Assembly: GCA_029961685.1 (NCBI GenBank)
Contig: JARWKL010000008.1
Location: 4,218,501-4,282,500 of the forward strand
Source: Aristolochia californica
Lineage: Eukaryota > Streptophyta > Magnoliopsida > Piperales > Aristolochiaceae
DNA length: 64,000 bases
Direction of reading: 5' to 3'
Part shown: positions 47,723 to 60,169 of the stretch, one piece after another
How the letters are laid out: every line of letters starts with the position of its first letter
Position numbering within the stretch: position 1 is the first letter of the stretch
The notes under the pieces: model-generated
What the model saw: the letters and a program-made list of their open reading frames with translations, nothing else
Databases searched by the model: none
Told to the model about the DNA's origin: nothing
Program-made: the position numbers and the translations under genes

Positions 47723-50431
47723 TTACATGCTGGGCTTCACGCTGAGGCGAGACGCGATCCTTTGGCCCACGGACTTGTCACACTGTAAATATGGCCCAAG
47801 CCGATGTTATAGGGGTAAATATGTCAAGGCCCAAATCCATGTAGTTGATCGGAAATGAATGTTTTACCTGAGTCCAATAAGAGATCCAGATGGATCGGAG
47901 CTCGTGGGTGAGCCGTGGGTCAGATAGCCCCTCGATGATTCGGTTGATGAAGCGCTCTTGCCTGCAAAAGCCGGAGAGAAAATCAACGACAATGTTGATG
48001 GGCAACAGTTTTCATTCTTGGCGCAGACAAAATTACCTATCCGGCGAAAACGATCGGTAACGATCTCCGGCCTGTTTGAAGTTGTTCTCCTTCCCGATGA
48101 TTGCCTGTAATATACAGGAAGAAGCCAAATTTCAGAACAGAAATGGCGGTTTGAATTCAAAACTAAAACCCTTCTTTACAAGCACAAGTTTAGACTCACC
48201 TTCGTCCGCTTCCCTGTCAAAACCTTGTCCGGAATGGGGAACTTCTCAGCGTGTCGCACTGGATCATACCTTGAAGGAAAGTAATCCACCTGAAAATTTC
48301 ACTGTTAAGCATAATCTCCTTGTTTCAAGTTCAAATAGAAAGGAAAAAATAAAAAAAATCTCACCTCCTCTTCCCTGTGCATGAAGTTCATGGCGCCGTC
48401 GTAGTGATTATTATGGTAGGAGCACTTGGGTGCATTCACCGGAAGCATCAGGTAGTTTGGCCCCAGTCGGTGCCTCTGCGTGTCATTGTAGGCGAAGATC
48501 CTACACTGAAGCATCTTATCATCCGAGTAGTAGATCCCTGGAACAACTAGAGAAGGCGCAAAGGCAAGTTGTTCGTTCTCCGCAAAGAAATTATCGATGT
48601 TCCTGTTCAACACCATCCTCCCCACTGGCTGGAGAGGGATGATGTCCTCCGGCCATATCTTTGTCACGTCCAACGGATCGAAATCGAACTTATCTTCATC
48701 CGCAGGGTCCATGGTCTGAATGTAGAGTTTCCACTCCGGGTAGTTTCCTTGCGCGATCGAATCGTAGAGATCCTTGGTGGCGTGGCTGTGGTTCTTCCCT
48801 CCAACGATCACGGCCTCGTCGTCCATCAAACACTTGACTCCGCAAGTGGGCTTCCAGTGGAACTTGACGTATGTCACCTTGCCGGCCTTGTTGATGAGAG
48901 TGTAGGTGTGGACGCCGAAGCCTTCCATGTGCCGGTAGTTCAAGGGGATGCCGACGTCGTCGTAGTACCAGGCGAAGGTGTGCAGGCTCTCGGGGTGGTA
49001 GGAGCAGAAGTCGAGAATTCGCCAATTCTCTTGGATGTGGGACTTTGGGTTGGGCTTGAAGGCGTGAATCACGTCCGGGAACTTCATCCCGTCCCGGATG
49101 AAGAAAACTGGAAAGTTGTTTCCGACGAGATCCCAGTTACCCTGTTCGAAATGAAACAACAGTGATCAGCTTACTGTACATTTTCTGATCCAGATAAACT
49201 TTTGAAGTACCCATTTTCAGTATTTTTTAATCAATACTTGCTGGCAATTTACCTCTCTGGTGTAGAACTTGATTGCGAAACCGCGAGGATCCCTGATGGT
49301 CTCTGGGCTGCCCCTTTCATGGATGACGGTGGAGAAGCGGGTGATGAGCGGCGTCTGAACGCCGGGGGCTCTGAATAAATCAGCGCAGGTGAGGTGAGTA
49401 ATGTCATGGGTGACCTCAAAGAAGCCCTTGGCACTCGCTCCCCTTGCATGGACAACTCGTTCCGGGATCCGCTCCCTGTGGAAGGCTGCAATCTTTTCTA
49501 CCAAATGGTAATCCTCCAGCAGAATCGGACCTGTGAGTTTGTAAGCTCAAGATCGTCAGAAACCCAGAACTCATGCACAATTAATACTTCATTTTTTTAA
49601 TTAGGTTTAAAGTTGTAACTCGATCAAATCTAATGGTGTCGAGCTGCGTCAACTGAGTGCTGTTTCCAGTCGAGCAAGGCTGCTCTCAGATGTTAGCCTC
49701 TGCTACGAAAAATCCAACTACGGAAACGAACAGAGGTGGTGGGACTCTTTCAGATACGGTGTTGTCCGGCGATCTGCATATTAATTACAATCTATAAAAT
49801 TCTCTTCTGGTTCAGGCTTTGTCTCTACCTCGGGTTCCGACTGTAAGTGCTGAATTATTGTTCCAAACGGGCAGACCAGAGTTAGTGGTACAGAAGGACG
49901 TGTTGTAATTGCTTGAAGGGCGGTACTGCATCCAACATCGGGGGAAGAAAAGTTGAATCAGAAAGATGAAAAATGAGAAGAAGCTTGATAAAAAACCATG
50001 CTTGAAATGTCAGAGAAAGTAACAAAATGAATGGCCGATGAATTTTTCAAGAAGAAAATTGATCGAATGGAAAACCCAAATGAAGAAGATCTGATGAAAA
50101 CAGGGATAAGATCATAAACTAGATCAACTCTCTCAAAGAGAAAGATCACAAGAAAAGAAGTTGGAAGATACAAGGTGGCAGTGCAGTTCATCTCATTCAC
50201 TCTGGAAAATTTCTCTTTGCCGGCAAAGCTGATCATGGTCCTACACAGAACTCCATTTTGATACAGATGAAATAAAGAAACAGTACAAGAACTCCCAAAA
50301 GATCATGGGGAGATGGATGGCCTTGAAACCGGGACGAAGAAACTGCAGGTGAAATCCATCTAAAAAACGATTGAAGCAAATAATATAAAACCTCTGGAAA
50401 GAAAAGAAAGCTAAACCTTGTAGGGATCCAT
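47723..50431 (-). CDS. CAT3: Catalase, CAT3 type, complete
   Basis: Peroxisomal haem enzyme that splits hydrogen peroxide into water and oxygen. Exons 50431-50417, 49925-49829, 49530-49253, 49141-48365, 48289-48200, 48104-48037, 47961-47868 and 47782-47723 join in frame to 492 residues, the usual plant catalase length. Active-site residues are present: His65 (VVHARG), Asn138 ([12 protein letters not shown]) and the haem-binding Tyr348 ([12 protein letters not shown]). The C-terminus reads [17 protein letters not shown] sits at -13 to -11, the place of the QKL-type internal peroxisomal signal of plant catalases. [13 protein letters not shown] and [20 protein letters not shown] point to the CAT3 class. 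It stands in tandem with the pseudogene at 41539-44651. Confidence 0.97.
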
Positions 50432-50500
50432 GGCGAAGATCGACAATTAACTTTGAGGAGCCGCCTATATGAGTTTTGATCTTGATGAGCTAACAAAGAG

Positions 50501-50508
50501 TATTTATA
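50501..50508 (-). promoter_or_regulatory. TATA box of the CAT3-like gene
   Basis: TATAAATA on the minus strand, about 70 bp upstream of the ATG, within a segment matching the consensus perfectly. Confidence 0.65.
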
Positions 50509-50519
50509 CTGTACGGACT

Positions 50520-51831
50520 CCATTCTCTTATCAAATTTGCTTGGATAGACTCCTCGTCCTCCTCCCTGATTCTGCATTTTGCAGGTCCTGAATTTGTCCA
50601 GTTGTGAATATCTGGTCATAAAACCTGGGCCCTTTGCTCCTATCACAGGTCACATGCTGTTATATTATCATACCATTATTTCAAATTTGAAGAAGAAAGT
50701 GAAAACCAGTGCAGATTGTTTACTATTGAAGACTCCTAGACAAAAAAGTTGGTGTGGGTTGGGAAGATTGAATATAAAAATCTAAATCTTATAAAATTTG
50801 GAACAATTGCTCAAAAACAGTTCTGAAAGAAACATTTCTCTGAAAATTTCCATTTGTTGCCAAATATTGGCTCTTAACAAACATTTACTCATTGTAAAAG
50901 TAGTTTATCTCTTAGGGTTTGTTTCGAACCCTTAGAATTTTTTTTTGACTATTATTATTCCAAAAAATAATTAGTAAAAATAAGATAATGATCAAATTCT
51001 CCTTTTTACTAACTATTTTTTAGAATAATAATAATAATTAAATTCTTATTTTCTTTTCTTTTCTTTTCCATACCGTTCTAAACCCACCCTTAATCTACTA
51101 CATGTGATGGGAAATCTGATTTTTTTTGGTGAATTCAGGGAAACATAGCTCTGATTTGTTATCCAATTAGTGAATGTATACTATGACAATCATTTCGTTG
51201 ATCTCTTAACCTACTATCTTTACCATGTAAATTGAATATATGCTATTAAGGTTGATGGAGTCGCAACATGTCGAGAAGGTCATGGTTCCCCTACCAGAGG
51301 TCTCATGTCATGCTTTCAAAATCTCTTAAACTATGTGAATGGGTGGATAAGGTATGGGATTTTACTTGTAAAGTTCTATATGAGACAAGTTATAAACAAT
51401 ATTAAAATCAACCTCATCGTGGAATGGACATAATTGCAAGGTAAGATAAAGTTGAAAAACCAACCCCATTATAAGACGGGGAGGGGATAAGGTTGTTTGT
51501 CTAAATAGTAATAGATAAAAGAACAATTTTTTGATATATTACTTCCATTGATACAACTATTTATAGGTACAAAATGATAAAATGATTTACATGAGTGTAG
51601 AGTTACAAGTGTACATGACTGTAGAGTTACAAGTTGAGATAATCTCAACTTCTTTTATCCTTATCTTTTTTATCTCTATCAGTCAAAACCAACCCTAATG
51701 TAGGGTGGGGTCTAAAACCTGCCTCAAACCCACCATGTTGTCATCCCCATGTGTGGAGGTGGGGCTATTTGTATAGGTCCAACTCAAATAAAATATTTTT
51801 TTTTATAAAAAAAATGATGTATATAATGTTA
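50520..51831. other. Intergenic, AT-rich, nothing recognised
   Basis: No coding or repeat structure that I can define. 51.5-51.7 kb has LTR-like wording (tatttataggtacaaaatg) but no boundaries. Confidence 0.45.
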
Positions 51832-51836
51832 AGTTT

Positions 51837-52138
51837 TGTTGGAATAGTTGTTTGTATCAATCGGGTCAGTCCTTGTATAAGATTCGTGGGGTTGCATTCC
51901 TAAAAGGTTCAAGCCTTTTAGACTATTGGTTTCAACATGGTATCAGAGCAGGTTGGTCCCAAGTTCAAATCTTGCTCCCACCGAATTTGTCCTGGGTTTT
52001 TCAGGAATTTGTCTCAGGTTTTTCCAGTGAATTTGTCCATGGGTTTATTTGTTTGTATTGACCAGGACAGTTCTTGTATAAGATTTATGGGGTTGCTTTC
52101 CTAAAAGGTTCGAGCCTTTTAGCCTACTGGTTTCAACA
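51837..52138 (+). mobile_element. Complete miniature LTR element (TRIM), family B
   Basis: LTRs at 51837-51937 (TGTTGGAATAG ... TTTCAACA, 101 bp) and about 52039-52138. The first is followed immediately by TGGTATCAGAGC, the tRNA-Met primer-binding site. A perfect 5-bp target-site duplication, agttt, lies at 51832-51836 and 52139-52143. The internal region is about 100 bp and non-coding. The first 10 or so bases of the right LTR are diverged. Confidence 0.9.
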
Positions 52139-52149
52139 AGTTTTGCATC

Positions 52150-53950
52150 AATAACTTCAAATTTGACATTGTTTTGGCTATACAACACATATTATCAATA
52201 GAATGGAAAATGTAGTTTTAACCTAAATTTAAAGTATGAAATAGTGTAATACATCGAGTGGACCCGGAACATTTGGGTGCCCTCCACTTCTGATCTAAAA
52301 ATACACATTTACACGAGTAACCATTAAGAGGATACCAATAATGAATAGAAGCCGAGTCCAAAGCACCTCCATGAGTCTAAGCTTTGGCTTGTTCAATAAT
52401 GATTGATAGAAATAGGACAGTGCCCATTTGCTATAATGGAAGAAGGGTCAAAAGAGTAGTCAACAAAGACGAGTGGGTGGGGCAGTATTCAACTAGACAC
52501 TGGCATTATCCGGCGGTTGAGACACCGCCCGCCGCGCGTCTCTTCCACCGTTCAAATGTCACACATCCCACAGCTAACCGCAGGCCCTAATCTTCTTTTT
52601 TTTTTTTTCTTCTACAGTCTTTGTCTAGTTAGCTTCCATTTTCCGACTGAATTGCCAAAACCGTTTCCAGCTTTCAGTAAATTTGCTTGTTTACAGGAAT
52701 TTTCTATCGAAACAAACAAGAAAAGAGTCCTGCAGAAAAAAAAACAACTGGAAGCACGATGTGATCAACGGCATATTCTATGATCTCTACATTATTTGGA
52801 TGGGACGTTTACGATCGCTAAGAATATGGAAATCTTATCCCAAATCATTGGTGAGAAGATAGATTTGTTAAAACCAGATCAAAAGAGATAAGGGTACAGG
52901 CATGGGTGGAATTTGCGAACCAGTGGAATAGGAGACTAATTTACATCTTCTTTCCTCCTTTTTCACTGTCAGTGTTGTTTAGAGTCGAATCACTGCAAGG
53001 ACTTGCGAATGCAAAGAGCACTCTAGAATCGTTGATAGAAGGAAGGAGTCCTGCCGAAAAATCAATGAGAAGAACATTCAAAGCAGTAAAAAACATTATC
53101 TCATCCCCTTCCATGAACAGCACTTTCCTTGGACTCGTGCCAAGATTCGTACAGAGATCTCGATCGTATTTGGATGAGATGTTTACAAACTGCCAAGAAG
53201 ATGGAAATCTTTCCCAATTCCTCGATTAGAAAACGCCACAGTGCAAGCACGAAGGTCGATGCACGTGCTTGAGACCTCTGACGATTCATGAACCCCATCG
53301 ATCAACTTCTCTTTTCGCTTTCAAGCTCCAACTTCCTCTTGATTATTGCGATCAACCCCCTTGTTCACACTCTCACAGAGGTCCCATCAAGTGTTAAATT
53401 TCCAAATCTTCTTGTCTAACTTTCCCTCTTTTATCTCCTTCCAAATCTTCTTTAACCTTAACCCTAAGAAACTAATTATTTCCATCAATCCGTGACTTTG
53501 ATTTTAGGATTAAATTAGAGCTAAAATCAATATGTAATATCTTATAAATAGCCTCCTAAACGGAGAAGAATCATCTGAAAAATTCTTTGAAATCCTTTAG
53601 TTTTACACAAAATGATGATAAGGATGGCAATTTAGTATCAAATGCAAGGCGTTGCGACTTTTATCGGAATTCATGGAAGTGGCCTTTCACATTCTTTGTC
53701 TTACTTTTAACTATTTCCACATAAGATCTTATCGGAAACTCAATGGCAATATGGCATGATTGAATTCAAACTGTTGTTTTCATAAATTATTGACCACACC
53801 CACTTCAGAATGGAATTAAGCACATCTGAGCAGCAGGACGGGAGCACTATCAATTCTTCCGCAATCTGAGATGGCTTCATATTCCCTAGATTGTAGTGAA
53901 AATGTCCAAGTTATGATAAAATACTCTCAATATCATGATAATTAGTGTGA
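52150..53950. other. Intergenic with one unassigned open frame
   Basis: A 107-codon frame at 52906-53229 (+) has a plausible amino-acid mix (ESLQGLANAKSTLESLIEG) but matches no family I know and has no clear start context. It could be a small gene, a fragment or chance. Confidence 0.3.
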
Positions 53951-53959
53951 ACTGATCAG

Positions 53960-54150
53960 GGATATGGATAAGATCCCATTTTAAAGGAGTGGTTCAGTTA
54001 TCCTTTAATGTGGTTCAATCCAATATCTAACTTGGTATTAGAGCAAATCGATCCTTTTTCGCTTCCTTTGCCTCTCTACCTGTAACTCACTCTCTGCCAC
54101 ACCCTTCCAAGCTGAACCACTCGGACGATATGCTCTCGATTCCGTCTGCC
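53960..54150 (+). mobile_element. LTR remnant related to family D
   Basis: ggataagatcccatttt ... caatatctaac followed by TTGGTATTAGAGC (a mutated primer-binding site near 54027) and then cactctctgccacaccct resembles 35030-35240. The partner LTR was not found. Confidence 0.55.
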
Positions 54151-55726
54151 CTCTCCTTCTCCCCCTTCCTTGCCGATATTAAGGGAAAAAAAAAACTTCT
54201 CTTCCCATTCTCCACCTCTCCCTTCCACCAGCTCTGAAACCCTCCATCGTTCTTCCTTCCGTCGAACCATTGAACACAACAATAAATTTCTCAACCTTCC
54301 TAACCCTCATCGGATTCGTATATGTCAAATAAACATAGTATGGTAAAAAACCACAGGGATTAGGGATATTCAACATCATTTAGGACTAAAGATCTCCATC
54401 ATTACTGGCCCCCCTTTTTCACCCATTATAAGGGGGAACTTGCCACATTAGTCTCCCATCTCCAACAACTTGACTCATCTTGGGGGAGCTCACTGCTCTT
54501 TTTGTCATGATGAGAAGGGGCATTACTGGCCCTCTAGTGCATAAAGGGGCTCCTGGCCCTCTTAGTGTGGGTCTATCTTGCTCCTTGGGTGTCCCTCCTC
54601 TCTATCTCACAATCATGGAAAAGAGGAGGGCTGCCAATCCCTTTTCATGCACGGGATGGGTGATGGTGGCACTCTTTGCTGAGAGAGAGTCATCACATAT
54701 AAGAAGATCATTTATGAGAAATGGAATTTGTAGTTTGGCTAGTGGCACCCTTCCAACAGTAAGAAGGGAGCCTTATAATCACTACATGCAAAATTTGCTT
54801 CGATTACATCTTAAATTTGTATTATGATTTTCTTAGTAGATTACACGATCCTTAATCTTATAGGATTTATTATAAATTATATGAATATGAGTAGTGAATA
54901 GTTCAAGAACTGTATATTACTATTAAAGGTAAAATAAAATGGTATACTATTAATATACATGGTATATAATATTCTTATAATATATTAATTTATATTAAGT
55001 TGACAAACAATCTTATGGAAACATATTCTAAATAATATTATGGAAATACATTCTTTAAGAATACAACAATATATATTGATGATAATTACAAACTTAATGT
55101 ATTACTCTTGTAGTGATACACATGCGGGCACGACTTGGGCGGCACAACCATAGACGGACACGGCATAGCTGAAACATCCAATTTTGGCAAATTCATATGT
55201 CACATGACCAAAATGGAAAGCATTAGCAACGACGTCAAAATAGTGTTCTCAAGGATGTTAGGCAGCCCCAAGTCACTAAAAAGCCCATTTGGGGATAACA
55301 ATAGCTTCAGACGGCTAAAAAATGTGAAACAACCAAGGCACAATGGTAGTAATTGAGGCATGGGTGCTCGTGCAGCCAATAGCTATTGGATGAAGGCGTG
55401 CAGAAGCAGCAGCAGGCACGCTCGCTATGATACCTTTCTAATTGGTTGTTGCTTAAGAAATTAATTTGTTTTGCAACTATGAGTTAAGTTAGTAGGTTTA
55501 CATGCTAAATCTTATTACTGAAATCATTAAATTACCGATCAAGATATATTATGTGGTTTTGATGTTTGGACAAAGGGACCAATACCTTTCAATTTGGTTC
55601 TAGTGGCATGGATCATGAATTGCTTTTATTAGTTTCTTTATATATTGCACCTTTATTAAGAAAGATTGATACGATTAGTTCTACTGGTATTGTAAACCCT
55701 GTGTTAGGAGAATATGCAAGTATACC

Positions 55727-56123
55727 TGTTAGGGTCCTGGGTTATGTACCTATGTCTTCTGCTCCTGACAGGCCGGTCTATTGGGTAGTATCGGCTAGGT
55801 GCTTAACATTTGGTATCAGAGCAGGCGCTGCATCGCGAGTTCGATTCCCCTCCGGGCGCGGGGGCGTGCAGAGGCTGGATTTAAATACAGGTAGGTCCGG
55901 GGGAAACACCAGGTAACGTAACCCGGGTTGGGCCTGTGTCGCTGAGCGTTCCGACTACGGTGCGGGCCGTAGACACCACCCGGACGTTTCATTGCTTAGT
56001 CTTGAGTCGCCGTGGGCGTCGGCTCGTGGCGAGGGGTGTACTGTTAGGGTCCTGGGTTATCTACCTATGTCTTCCGCTCTTGACAGGCCAGTCTTTTGGG
56101 TAGTATTGGCTAGGTACTTAACA
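55727..56123 (+). mobile_element. Complete miniature LTR element (TRIM), family C
   Basis: Two 82-bp LTRs (55727-55808, 56042-56123), TGTTAGGGTCCTGG ... GCTTAACA, differ at only a few positions. The first is followed after 2 nt by TGGTATCAGAGC (55811-55822), the tRNA-Met primer-binding site. The flanks atacc/gtacc match at 4 of 5 bases. The 233-bp internal part is unusually GC-rich for this window and shows no protein coding. Confidence 0.88.
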
Positions 56124-56519
56124 GTACCAATAAGTGATTTTGATAGTGTACTAAGGAAATTAGACATGTGGAGTGATCAAGTTATTATTCTTGTGTTGAA
56201 TGAGACCTTTGACTATTGTTTCATGACAAGAACTGAGAGTTATGGATTAGTAGTAAATCTTATGTCTTGGAATATATGTCTTCGGTAATTATTATTTGAA
56301 ATATTGAAAACTACGTGTACACATAGTATCTTCTTTTAGTGAATGCAATAATAGTGAATAAAACATTCAAGAATAAGACTAAGAGTCTTGTAATAAACTC
56401 GAGTAGATGGTCATAATTGACCTTACATAGTTGTAAAAGTGTGGACTTGTGGGTTTTTGAAGAAAAGCAAACCATAATATTTGGACCCTTGGGATATGGG
56501 GATATGTATATGTTTACAA

Positions 56520-57092
56520 AAATTATGCCCAAATGGTAGTGGGAATTTGAGCCTCAGCTAGATGACTAAGAGAAAAAAAATATTGTGCCCTATCTGCATA
56601 GAGGAGGAGTTTGGGCCTCAATTGGGTGACTAAGAAAAGAAAAATAGTTGTGCCTCATATGTAGTGAGGAGTCTAGACCTCAATTGATTGTCCATAGGAG
56701 GATTATATGGATTTTATCAGTATCTTGACAAGTTGATGTGGGTTTGGGATGCCAAGTGGGGAATCATGACCTCTTTCAAGATGCTGATTGAGGGATGTGG
56801 ACTGGCCACTATTATGACTATGCAGTTATTAAGTCTTATCTCTAAAAACATTATACTTAATTTGCAATGAGGAATAAGGCCTTGTTGGGAGACCAACATG
56901 GGTATGTGTATATCTAAGGCAACCATAAGGACCTCGTTGGATGATTAACAAGGGTATGTGTATGTGTAAGGCAGCCATAAGGATTTTGTTAGGAAATCAA
57001 CAGGGGTATGTGTGTTTGAATAGACCAATGACTATATAAACTTTAGAAATGTTGTGCCTCATCTATACTAGTGAGGACCTTGTTGAGAACAT
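56520..57092. repeat. Degenerate minisatellite array, left part
   Basis: Irregular repeats of phrases such as tgtgcctcat(a/c)tgtagtgagga, gaccttgttgggaaatcaa and gggtatgtgtgtg, spaced about 70-110 bp. The same array resumes at 62062 on the other side of a 5 kb insertion. Confidence 0.75.
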
Positions 57093-57858
57093 GTAGGGCG
57101 GTATCGAATCGAACCGGTTCGCGAGTAATTTGAGTTTGGTGTGGCTCGAATAAACCCGATCTCAAATCGAATTTGAGATTAAATGAGCAGGTTCGCGATA
57201 ACATAAATCCAGGGTAAAATAAGGGAACTCAGAGTTGGGACCAAAGGAGAAACCTCTCTAGTCGGGACCGAAGGAGGAAAGGAGAACACTCCCCCTTGTC
57301 CAGCTCATGAACATTGAAACAGGGGCCGAGACGCCAGAGCCAGTGGGACGATCGTGCGTGCCTTCTCCGGTTACAGGTTCTCTCCCTCCTCCTCCCTCAT
57401 TGTGTCTCTTTTTTCTTTCTTCTTGTAATCGCCTACTGGAGCATCTGCTTGGGAGCTTGTACTGGCTCCCTCAAACCGAATCCGGGAAAGGAGGATGAAA
57501 CCCATTTGATTATATATCACATGCATTCAAAATCCGGGACAGTAAGGATGAAACCCATTTCTTCAGCCTGTATTCGCTTTTGTTCCTGTTTTCCACCCTG
57601 AGAAAGCATCACTGACTGACCTTTATTGTTTCTGATCTCTTCTTTGCCCTTGAGCTACAACCTTCTCCATTACTTTGATTTTCATCTTGTTTTTCAAGCA
57701 GCAAACTTCGTCTCCTCCTTTTACATTCTCTTAGATTTTTTTGTTCTTTTTTTTTATTATTAGGCTCTGTTATTTCTATAAGTTATGCTTTACACTGATT
57801 TTTTCTCAAATAAACGAGCAATCCTTGTTGATTGCATCACGATGTATGTATTTGTTAT

Positions 57859-58277
57859 TATTATAACGAAGACACAAATCCGAGCACAATAAACCGAGAA
57901 TAACTAACCACTAAGTATATAATCAAGGGAGAAATACGTAATAGATGCATAATCAGTAAATCAACATAAACAACACAAAAGGCAACGATCTTACGTGGTT
58001 CGACGACAACCTACTCCACGGGAGGAAACGAGAATCCACTAAAATTGGAAAGGGGTGAAGCTTTGCGGCTGCAAGCATACAAAATTGAGGTCCGATTTCT
58101 CCCTCGACGAACCCCTCTTTCTCTACGCCGAGAATCCCCAAAACTCTTGTCGTCTCGACCTCTCCTCAAAACCCCAAATCAGAGAGCTCCCGATTTAATT
58201 TCTTAATAGGGTCCTGATGCGGATCCGAACCGGGTTGGGTCGGGTCGGGTAATCGGATTCAAGACATCCGATTAAAA
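57859..58277 (-). repeat. 3' LTR of the deleted Copia element
   Basis: 419 bp; about 10 bp longer than its partner because of an extra gttgggtcgg-type repeat unit near 58222. The terminal TG/CA bases are mutated on both ends (ta... and ...aa). Confidence 0.9.
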
Positions 58278-58699
58278 AATCTCCACCTTAGCTTGAATTC
58301 GATTACTCCTCTCTGAAAAACTGAACCTGTCTATCGCCTTCTCCTCCTTGCCTCTTAGGGCATCCTCCTCAGGTACTGCAAACACCAAATGAAAGTCCAA
58401 ACCGTGCTTGAACTTGAGTGTAAAACCTGAAAGTCTGAATTGACCAGCATCACTACCCGTGACAGCTTCACGGTACTAAAAAAGAGGGCTCTGGAAACTG
58501 AACGGTCTCTGCCACAGGTAATGCATAAGCGACCATGTCGGCGTAGCCATACTCATCACCCTCAAACTCCACCTACTCACTGATATGCCCTAACCGAATA
58601 TTCTACAGACGAGTCGTGTCAATATTTGAATCTAAAGATAAGGAACCTGCTACAGTACCTATGACTGTACTGCCCTGAAGCACATAAAAGATTACCAAC

Positions 58700-59860
58700 C
58701 TTTTTTCCCTTTCATCATAACCAGTGTACCCATACAGACCTCCAAAAAACTCCACCTTTAGCTGTATATTTGCAGCCAAGGGAATCAAGAGAACCTAGAG
58801 AAAAAATAAAATTGGTACATGCCGAACTTCTTACAAAATTCTCACTATACCGCCATACATCTTGATCTGAACCGTTCCAATCCCAAACAGTTTTGCAGAG
58901 AAAAAAATTCCCATCAAAACTGTACCACCATCTACCGACTGATATGTCGCAGAACAAATCCTTGATAGGACACATGTAGTAGGAGCAGCCCGAATCAAGT
59001 ATCCACTCATCCTGTGAGTGTACAACACTTAGCTGTGAGAACATATTCTGAACAATCATAATGATCTTCAACAACCCCAACAACCTCTTCCTTTTCTTCT
59101 CTTTTCTCCTTCTCTTTGAGTTTTGGATAATCTCTTGCAAAATGACCTGGTTGACGACAATAATAGCACTTGCCCCATTTCCCCTTTGACTTTGGCCTAG
59201 AACGGCCACTGCCTCCAGAATCCTTCTCCTTCGTTCACCCTCGAACAAACAGACAATCTGCTTGCTCCTCGCTGCCACTGGTAGACACCTTCTTCTTCAA
59301 CTCCTTAGAGTATAAAGATGCCTTAACATCCTCCATAGAGATGGTATCGTGCCCATGGAGCATAGTCGTAACGAAGTGCTCATAGGATGGGGGTAAAGAG
59401 CACAGCACAATCAATGCTTGATCCTCATCTTCAATGGTAACATCTATATTTCTCAAATCCATAACGATCTTATTGAACTCATTAAGATGTTCTTTGAGAG
59501 ATGTACCTTCCTTCATCCGAAGAGTGTAAAGGCGTTGCTTTTAATACAAATTGTTCGTGAGAGATTTAGTCATATAAATACTCTCCAACTTCAGCCACAA
59601 ACCAGCTGCTGTCATCTCATCTGCAACTTTTCGCAAAACCTCATCGGCCAAACACAACTGAATGAAACTAAGAGCTTTGATGTCAAGATCCTCCTTGGCT
59701 TCTTCTGACAACGTAGCTGGAAACTTATTCTTTCCATTCAATGCTCTGTGGAATCCTTATTGTACTAACAAGGCACGCATCTGCACGCACGACAAACTGA
59801 AACTCATCTGCTCATCAAATTTCTATAATGTATACTTCGTAGTCATAATTACCAAAATAC
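58700..59860 (-). pseudogene. Copia gag-protease remnant
   Basis: The minus strand reads a Copia gag core ([56 protein letters not shown]), then a zinc knuckle CYYCRQPGHFARDY in which the fourth ligand is Tyr instead of Cys, then a protease start (WILDSGCSYYMCP; DSG active site). Frames change several times and stops are present (for example after about 59570 and 59850), so no functional product is expected. Confidence 0.85.
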
Positions 59861-60169
59861 CCTCAATAATGAAAAAATGCTCAGATGCTTAAATATTTTA
59901 TCTGAACCTCTCTGATAAACAGAATCTCTCTCTTTTCACTTCTAGAATTTAACACCGAACAGTGACCCCCAAAATTTTTTTTTCTTCTCCTCGGCGCTTA
60001 TAGAAAACCACCGAACAGTGCCCAAAAAAAAATTTCTTCCCCTTTCGGCACTTCTAGAAAAACACCAAACGGAAGCTCGGGATAAAGAGCTCTCTTCCCG
60101 TAAGCGGAAACAGAGAGGGACAAACGGAAATCCGATGCCGTCGCCGAAAAACCCCGCTCTGATACCAAT

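Noticed and set aside
48569..49165. 198-codon open frame on the plus strand
   Set aside because: It lies exactly antisense to the catalase exon 4 and has catalase codon structure on the other strand; a shadow, as is the 227-codon frame at 42521-43204.
52906..53229. 107-codon frame as a small gene
   Set aside because: No recognisable domain, no conserved start context and no splice structure; kept only as unassigned.
55835..55850. tRNA gene suggested by a TpsiC-like motif
   Set aside because: No cloverleaf, anticodon arm or A box can be built; the motif sits in the leader of a TRIM.
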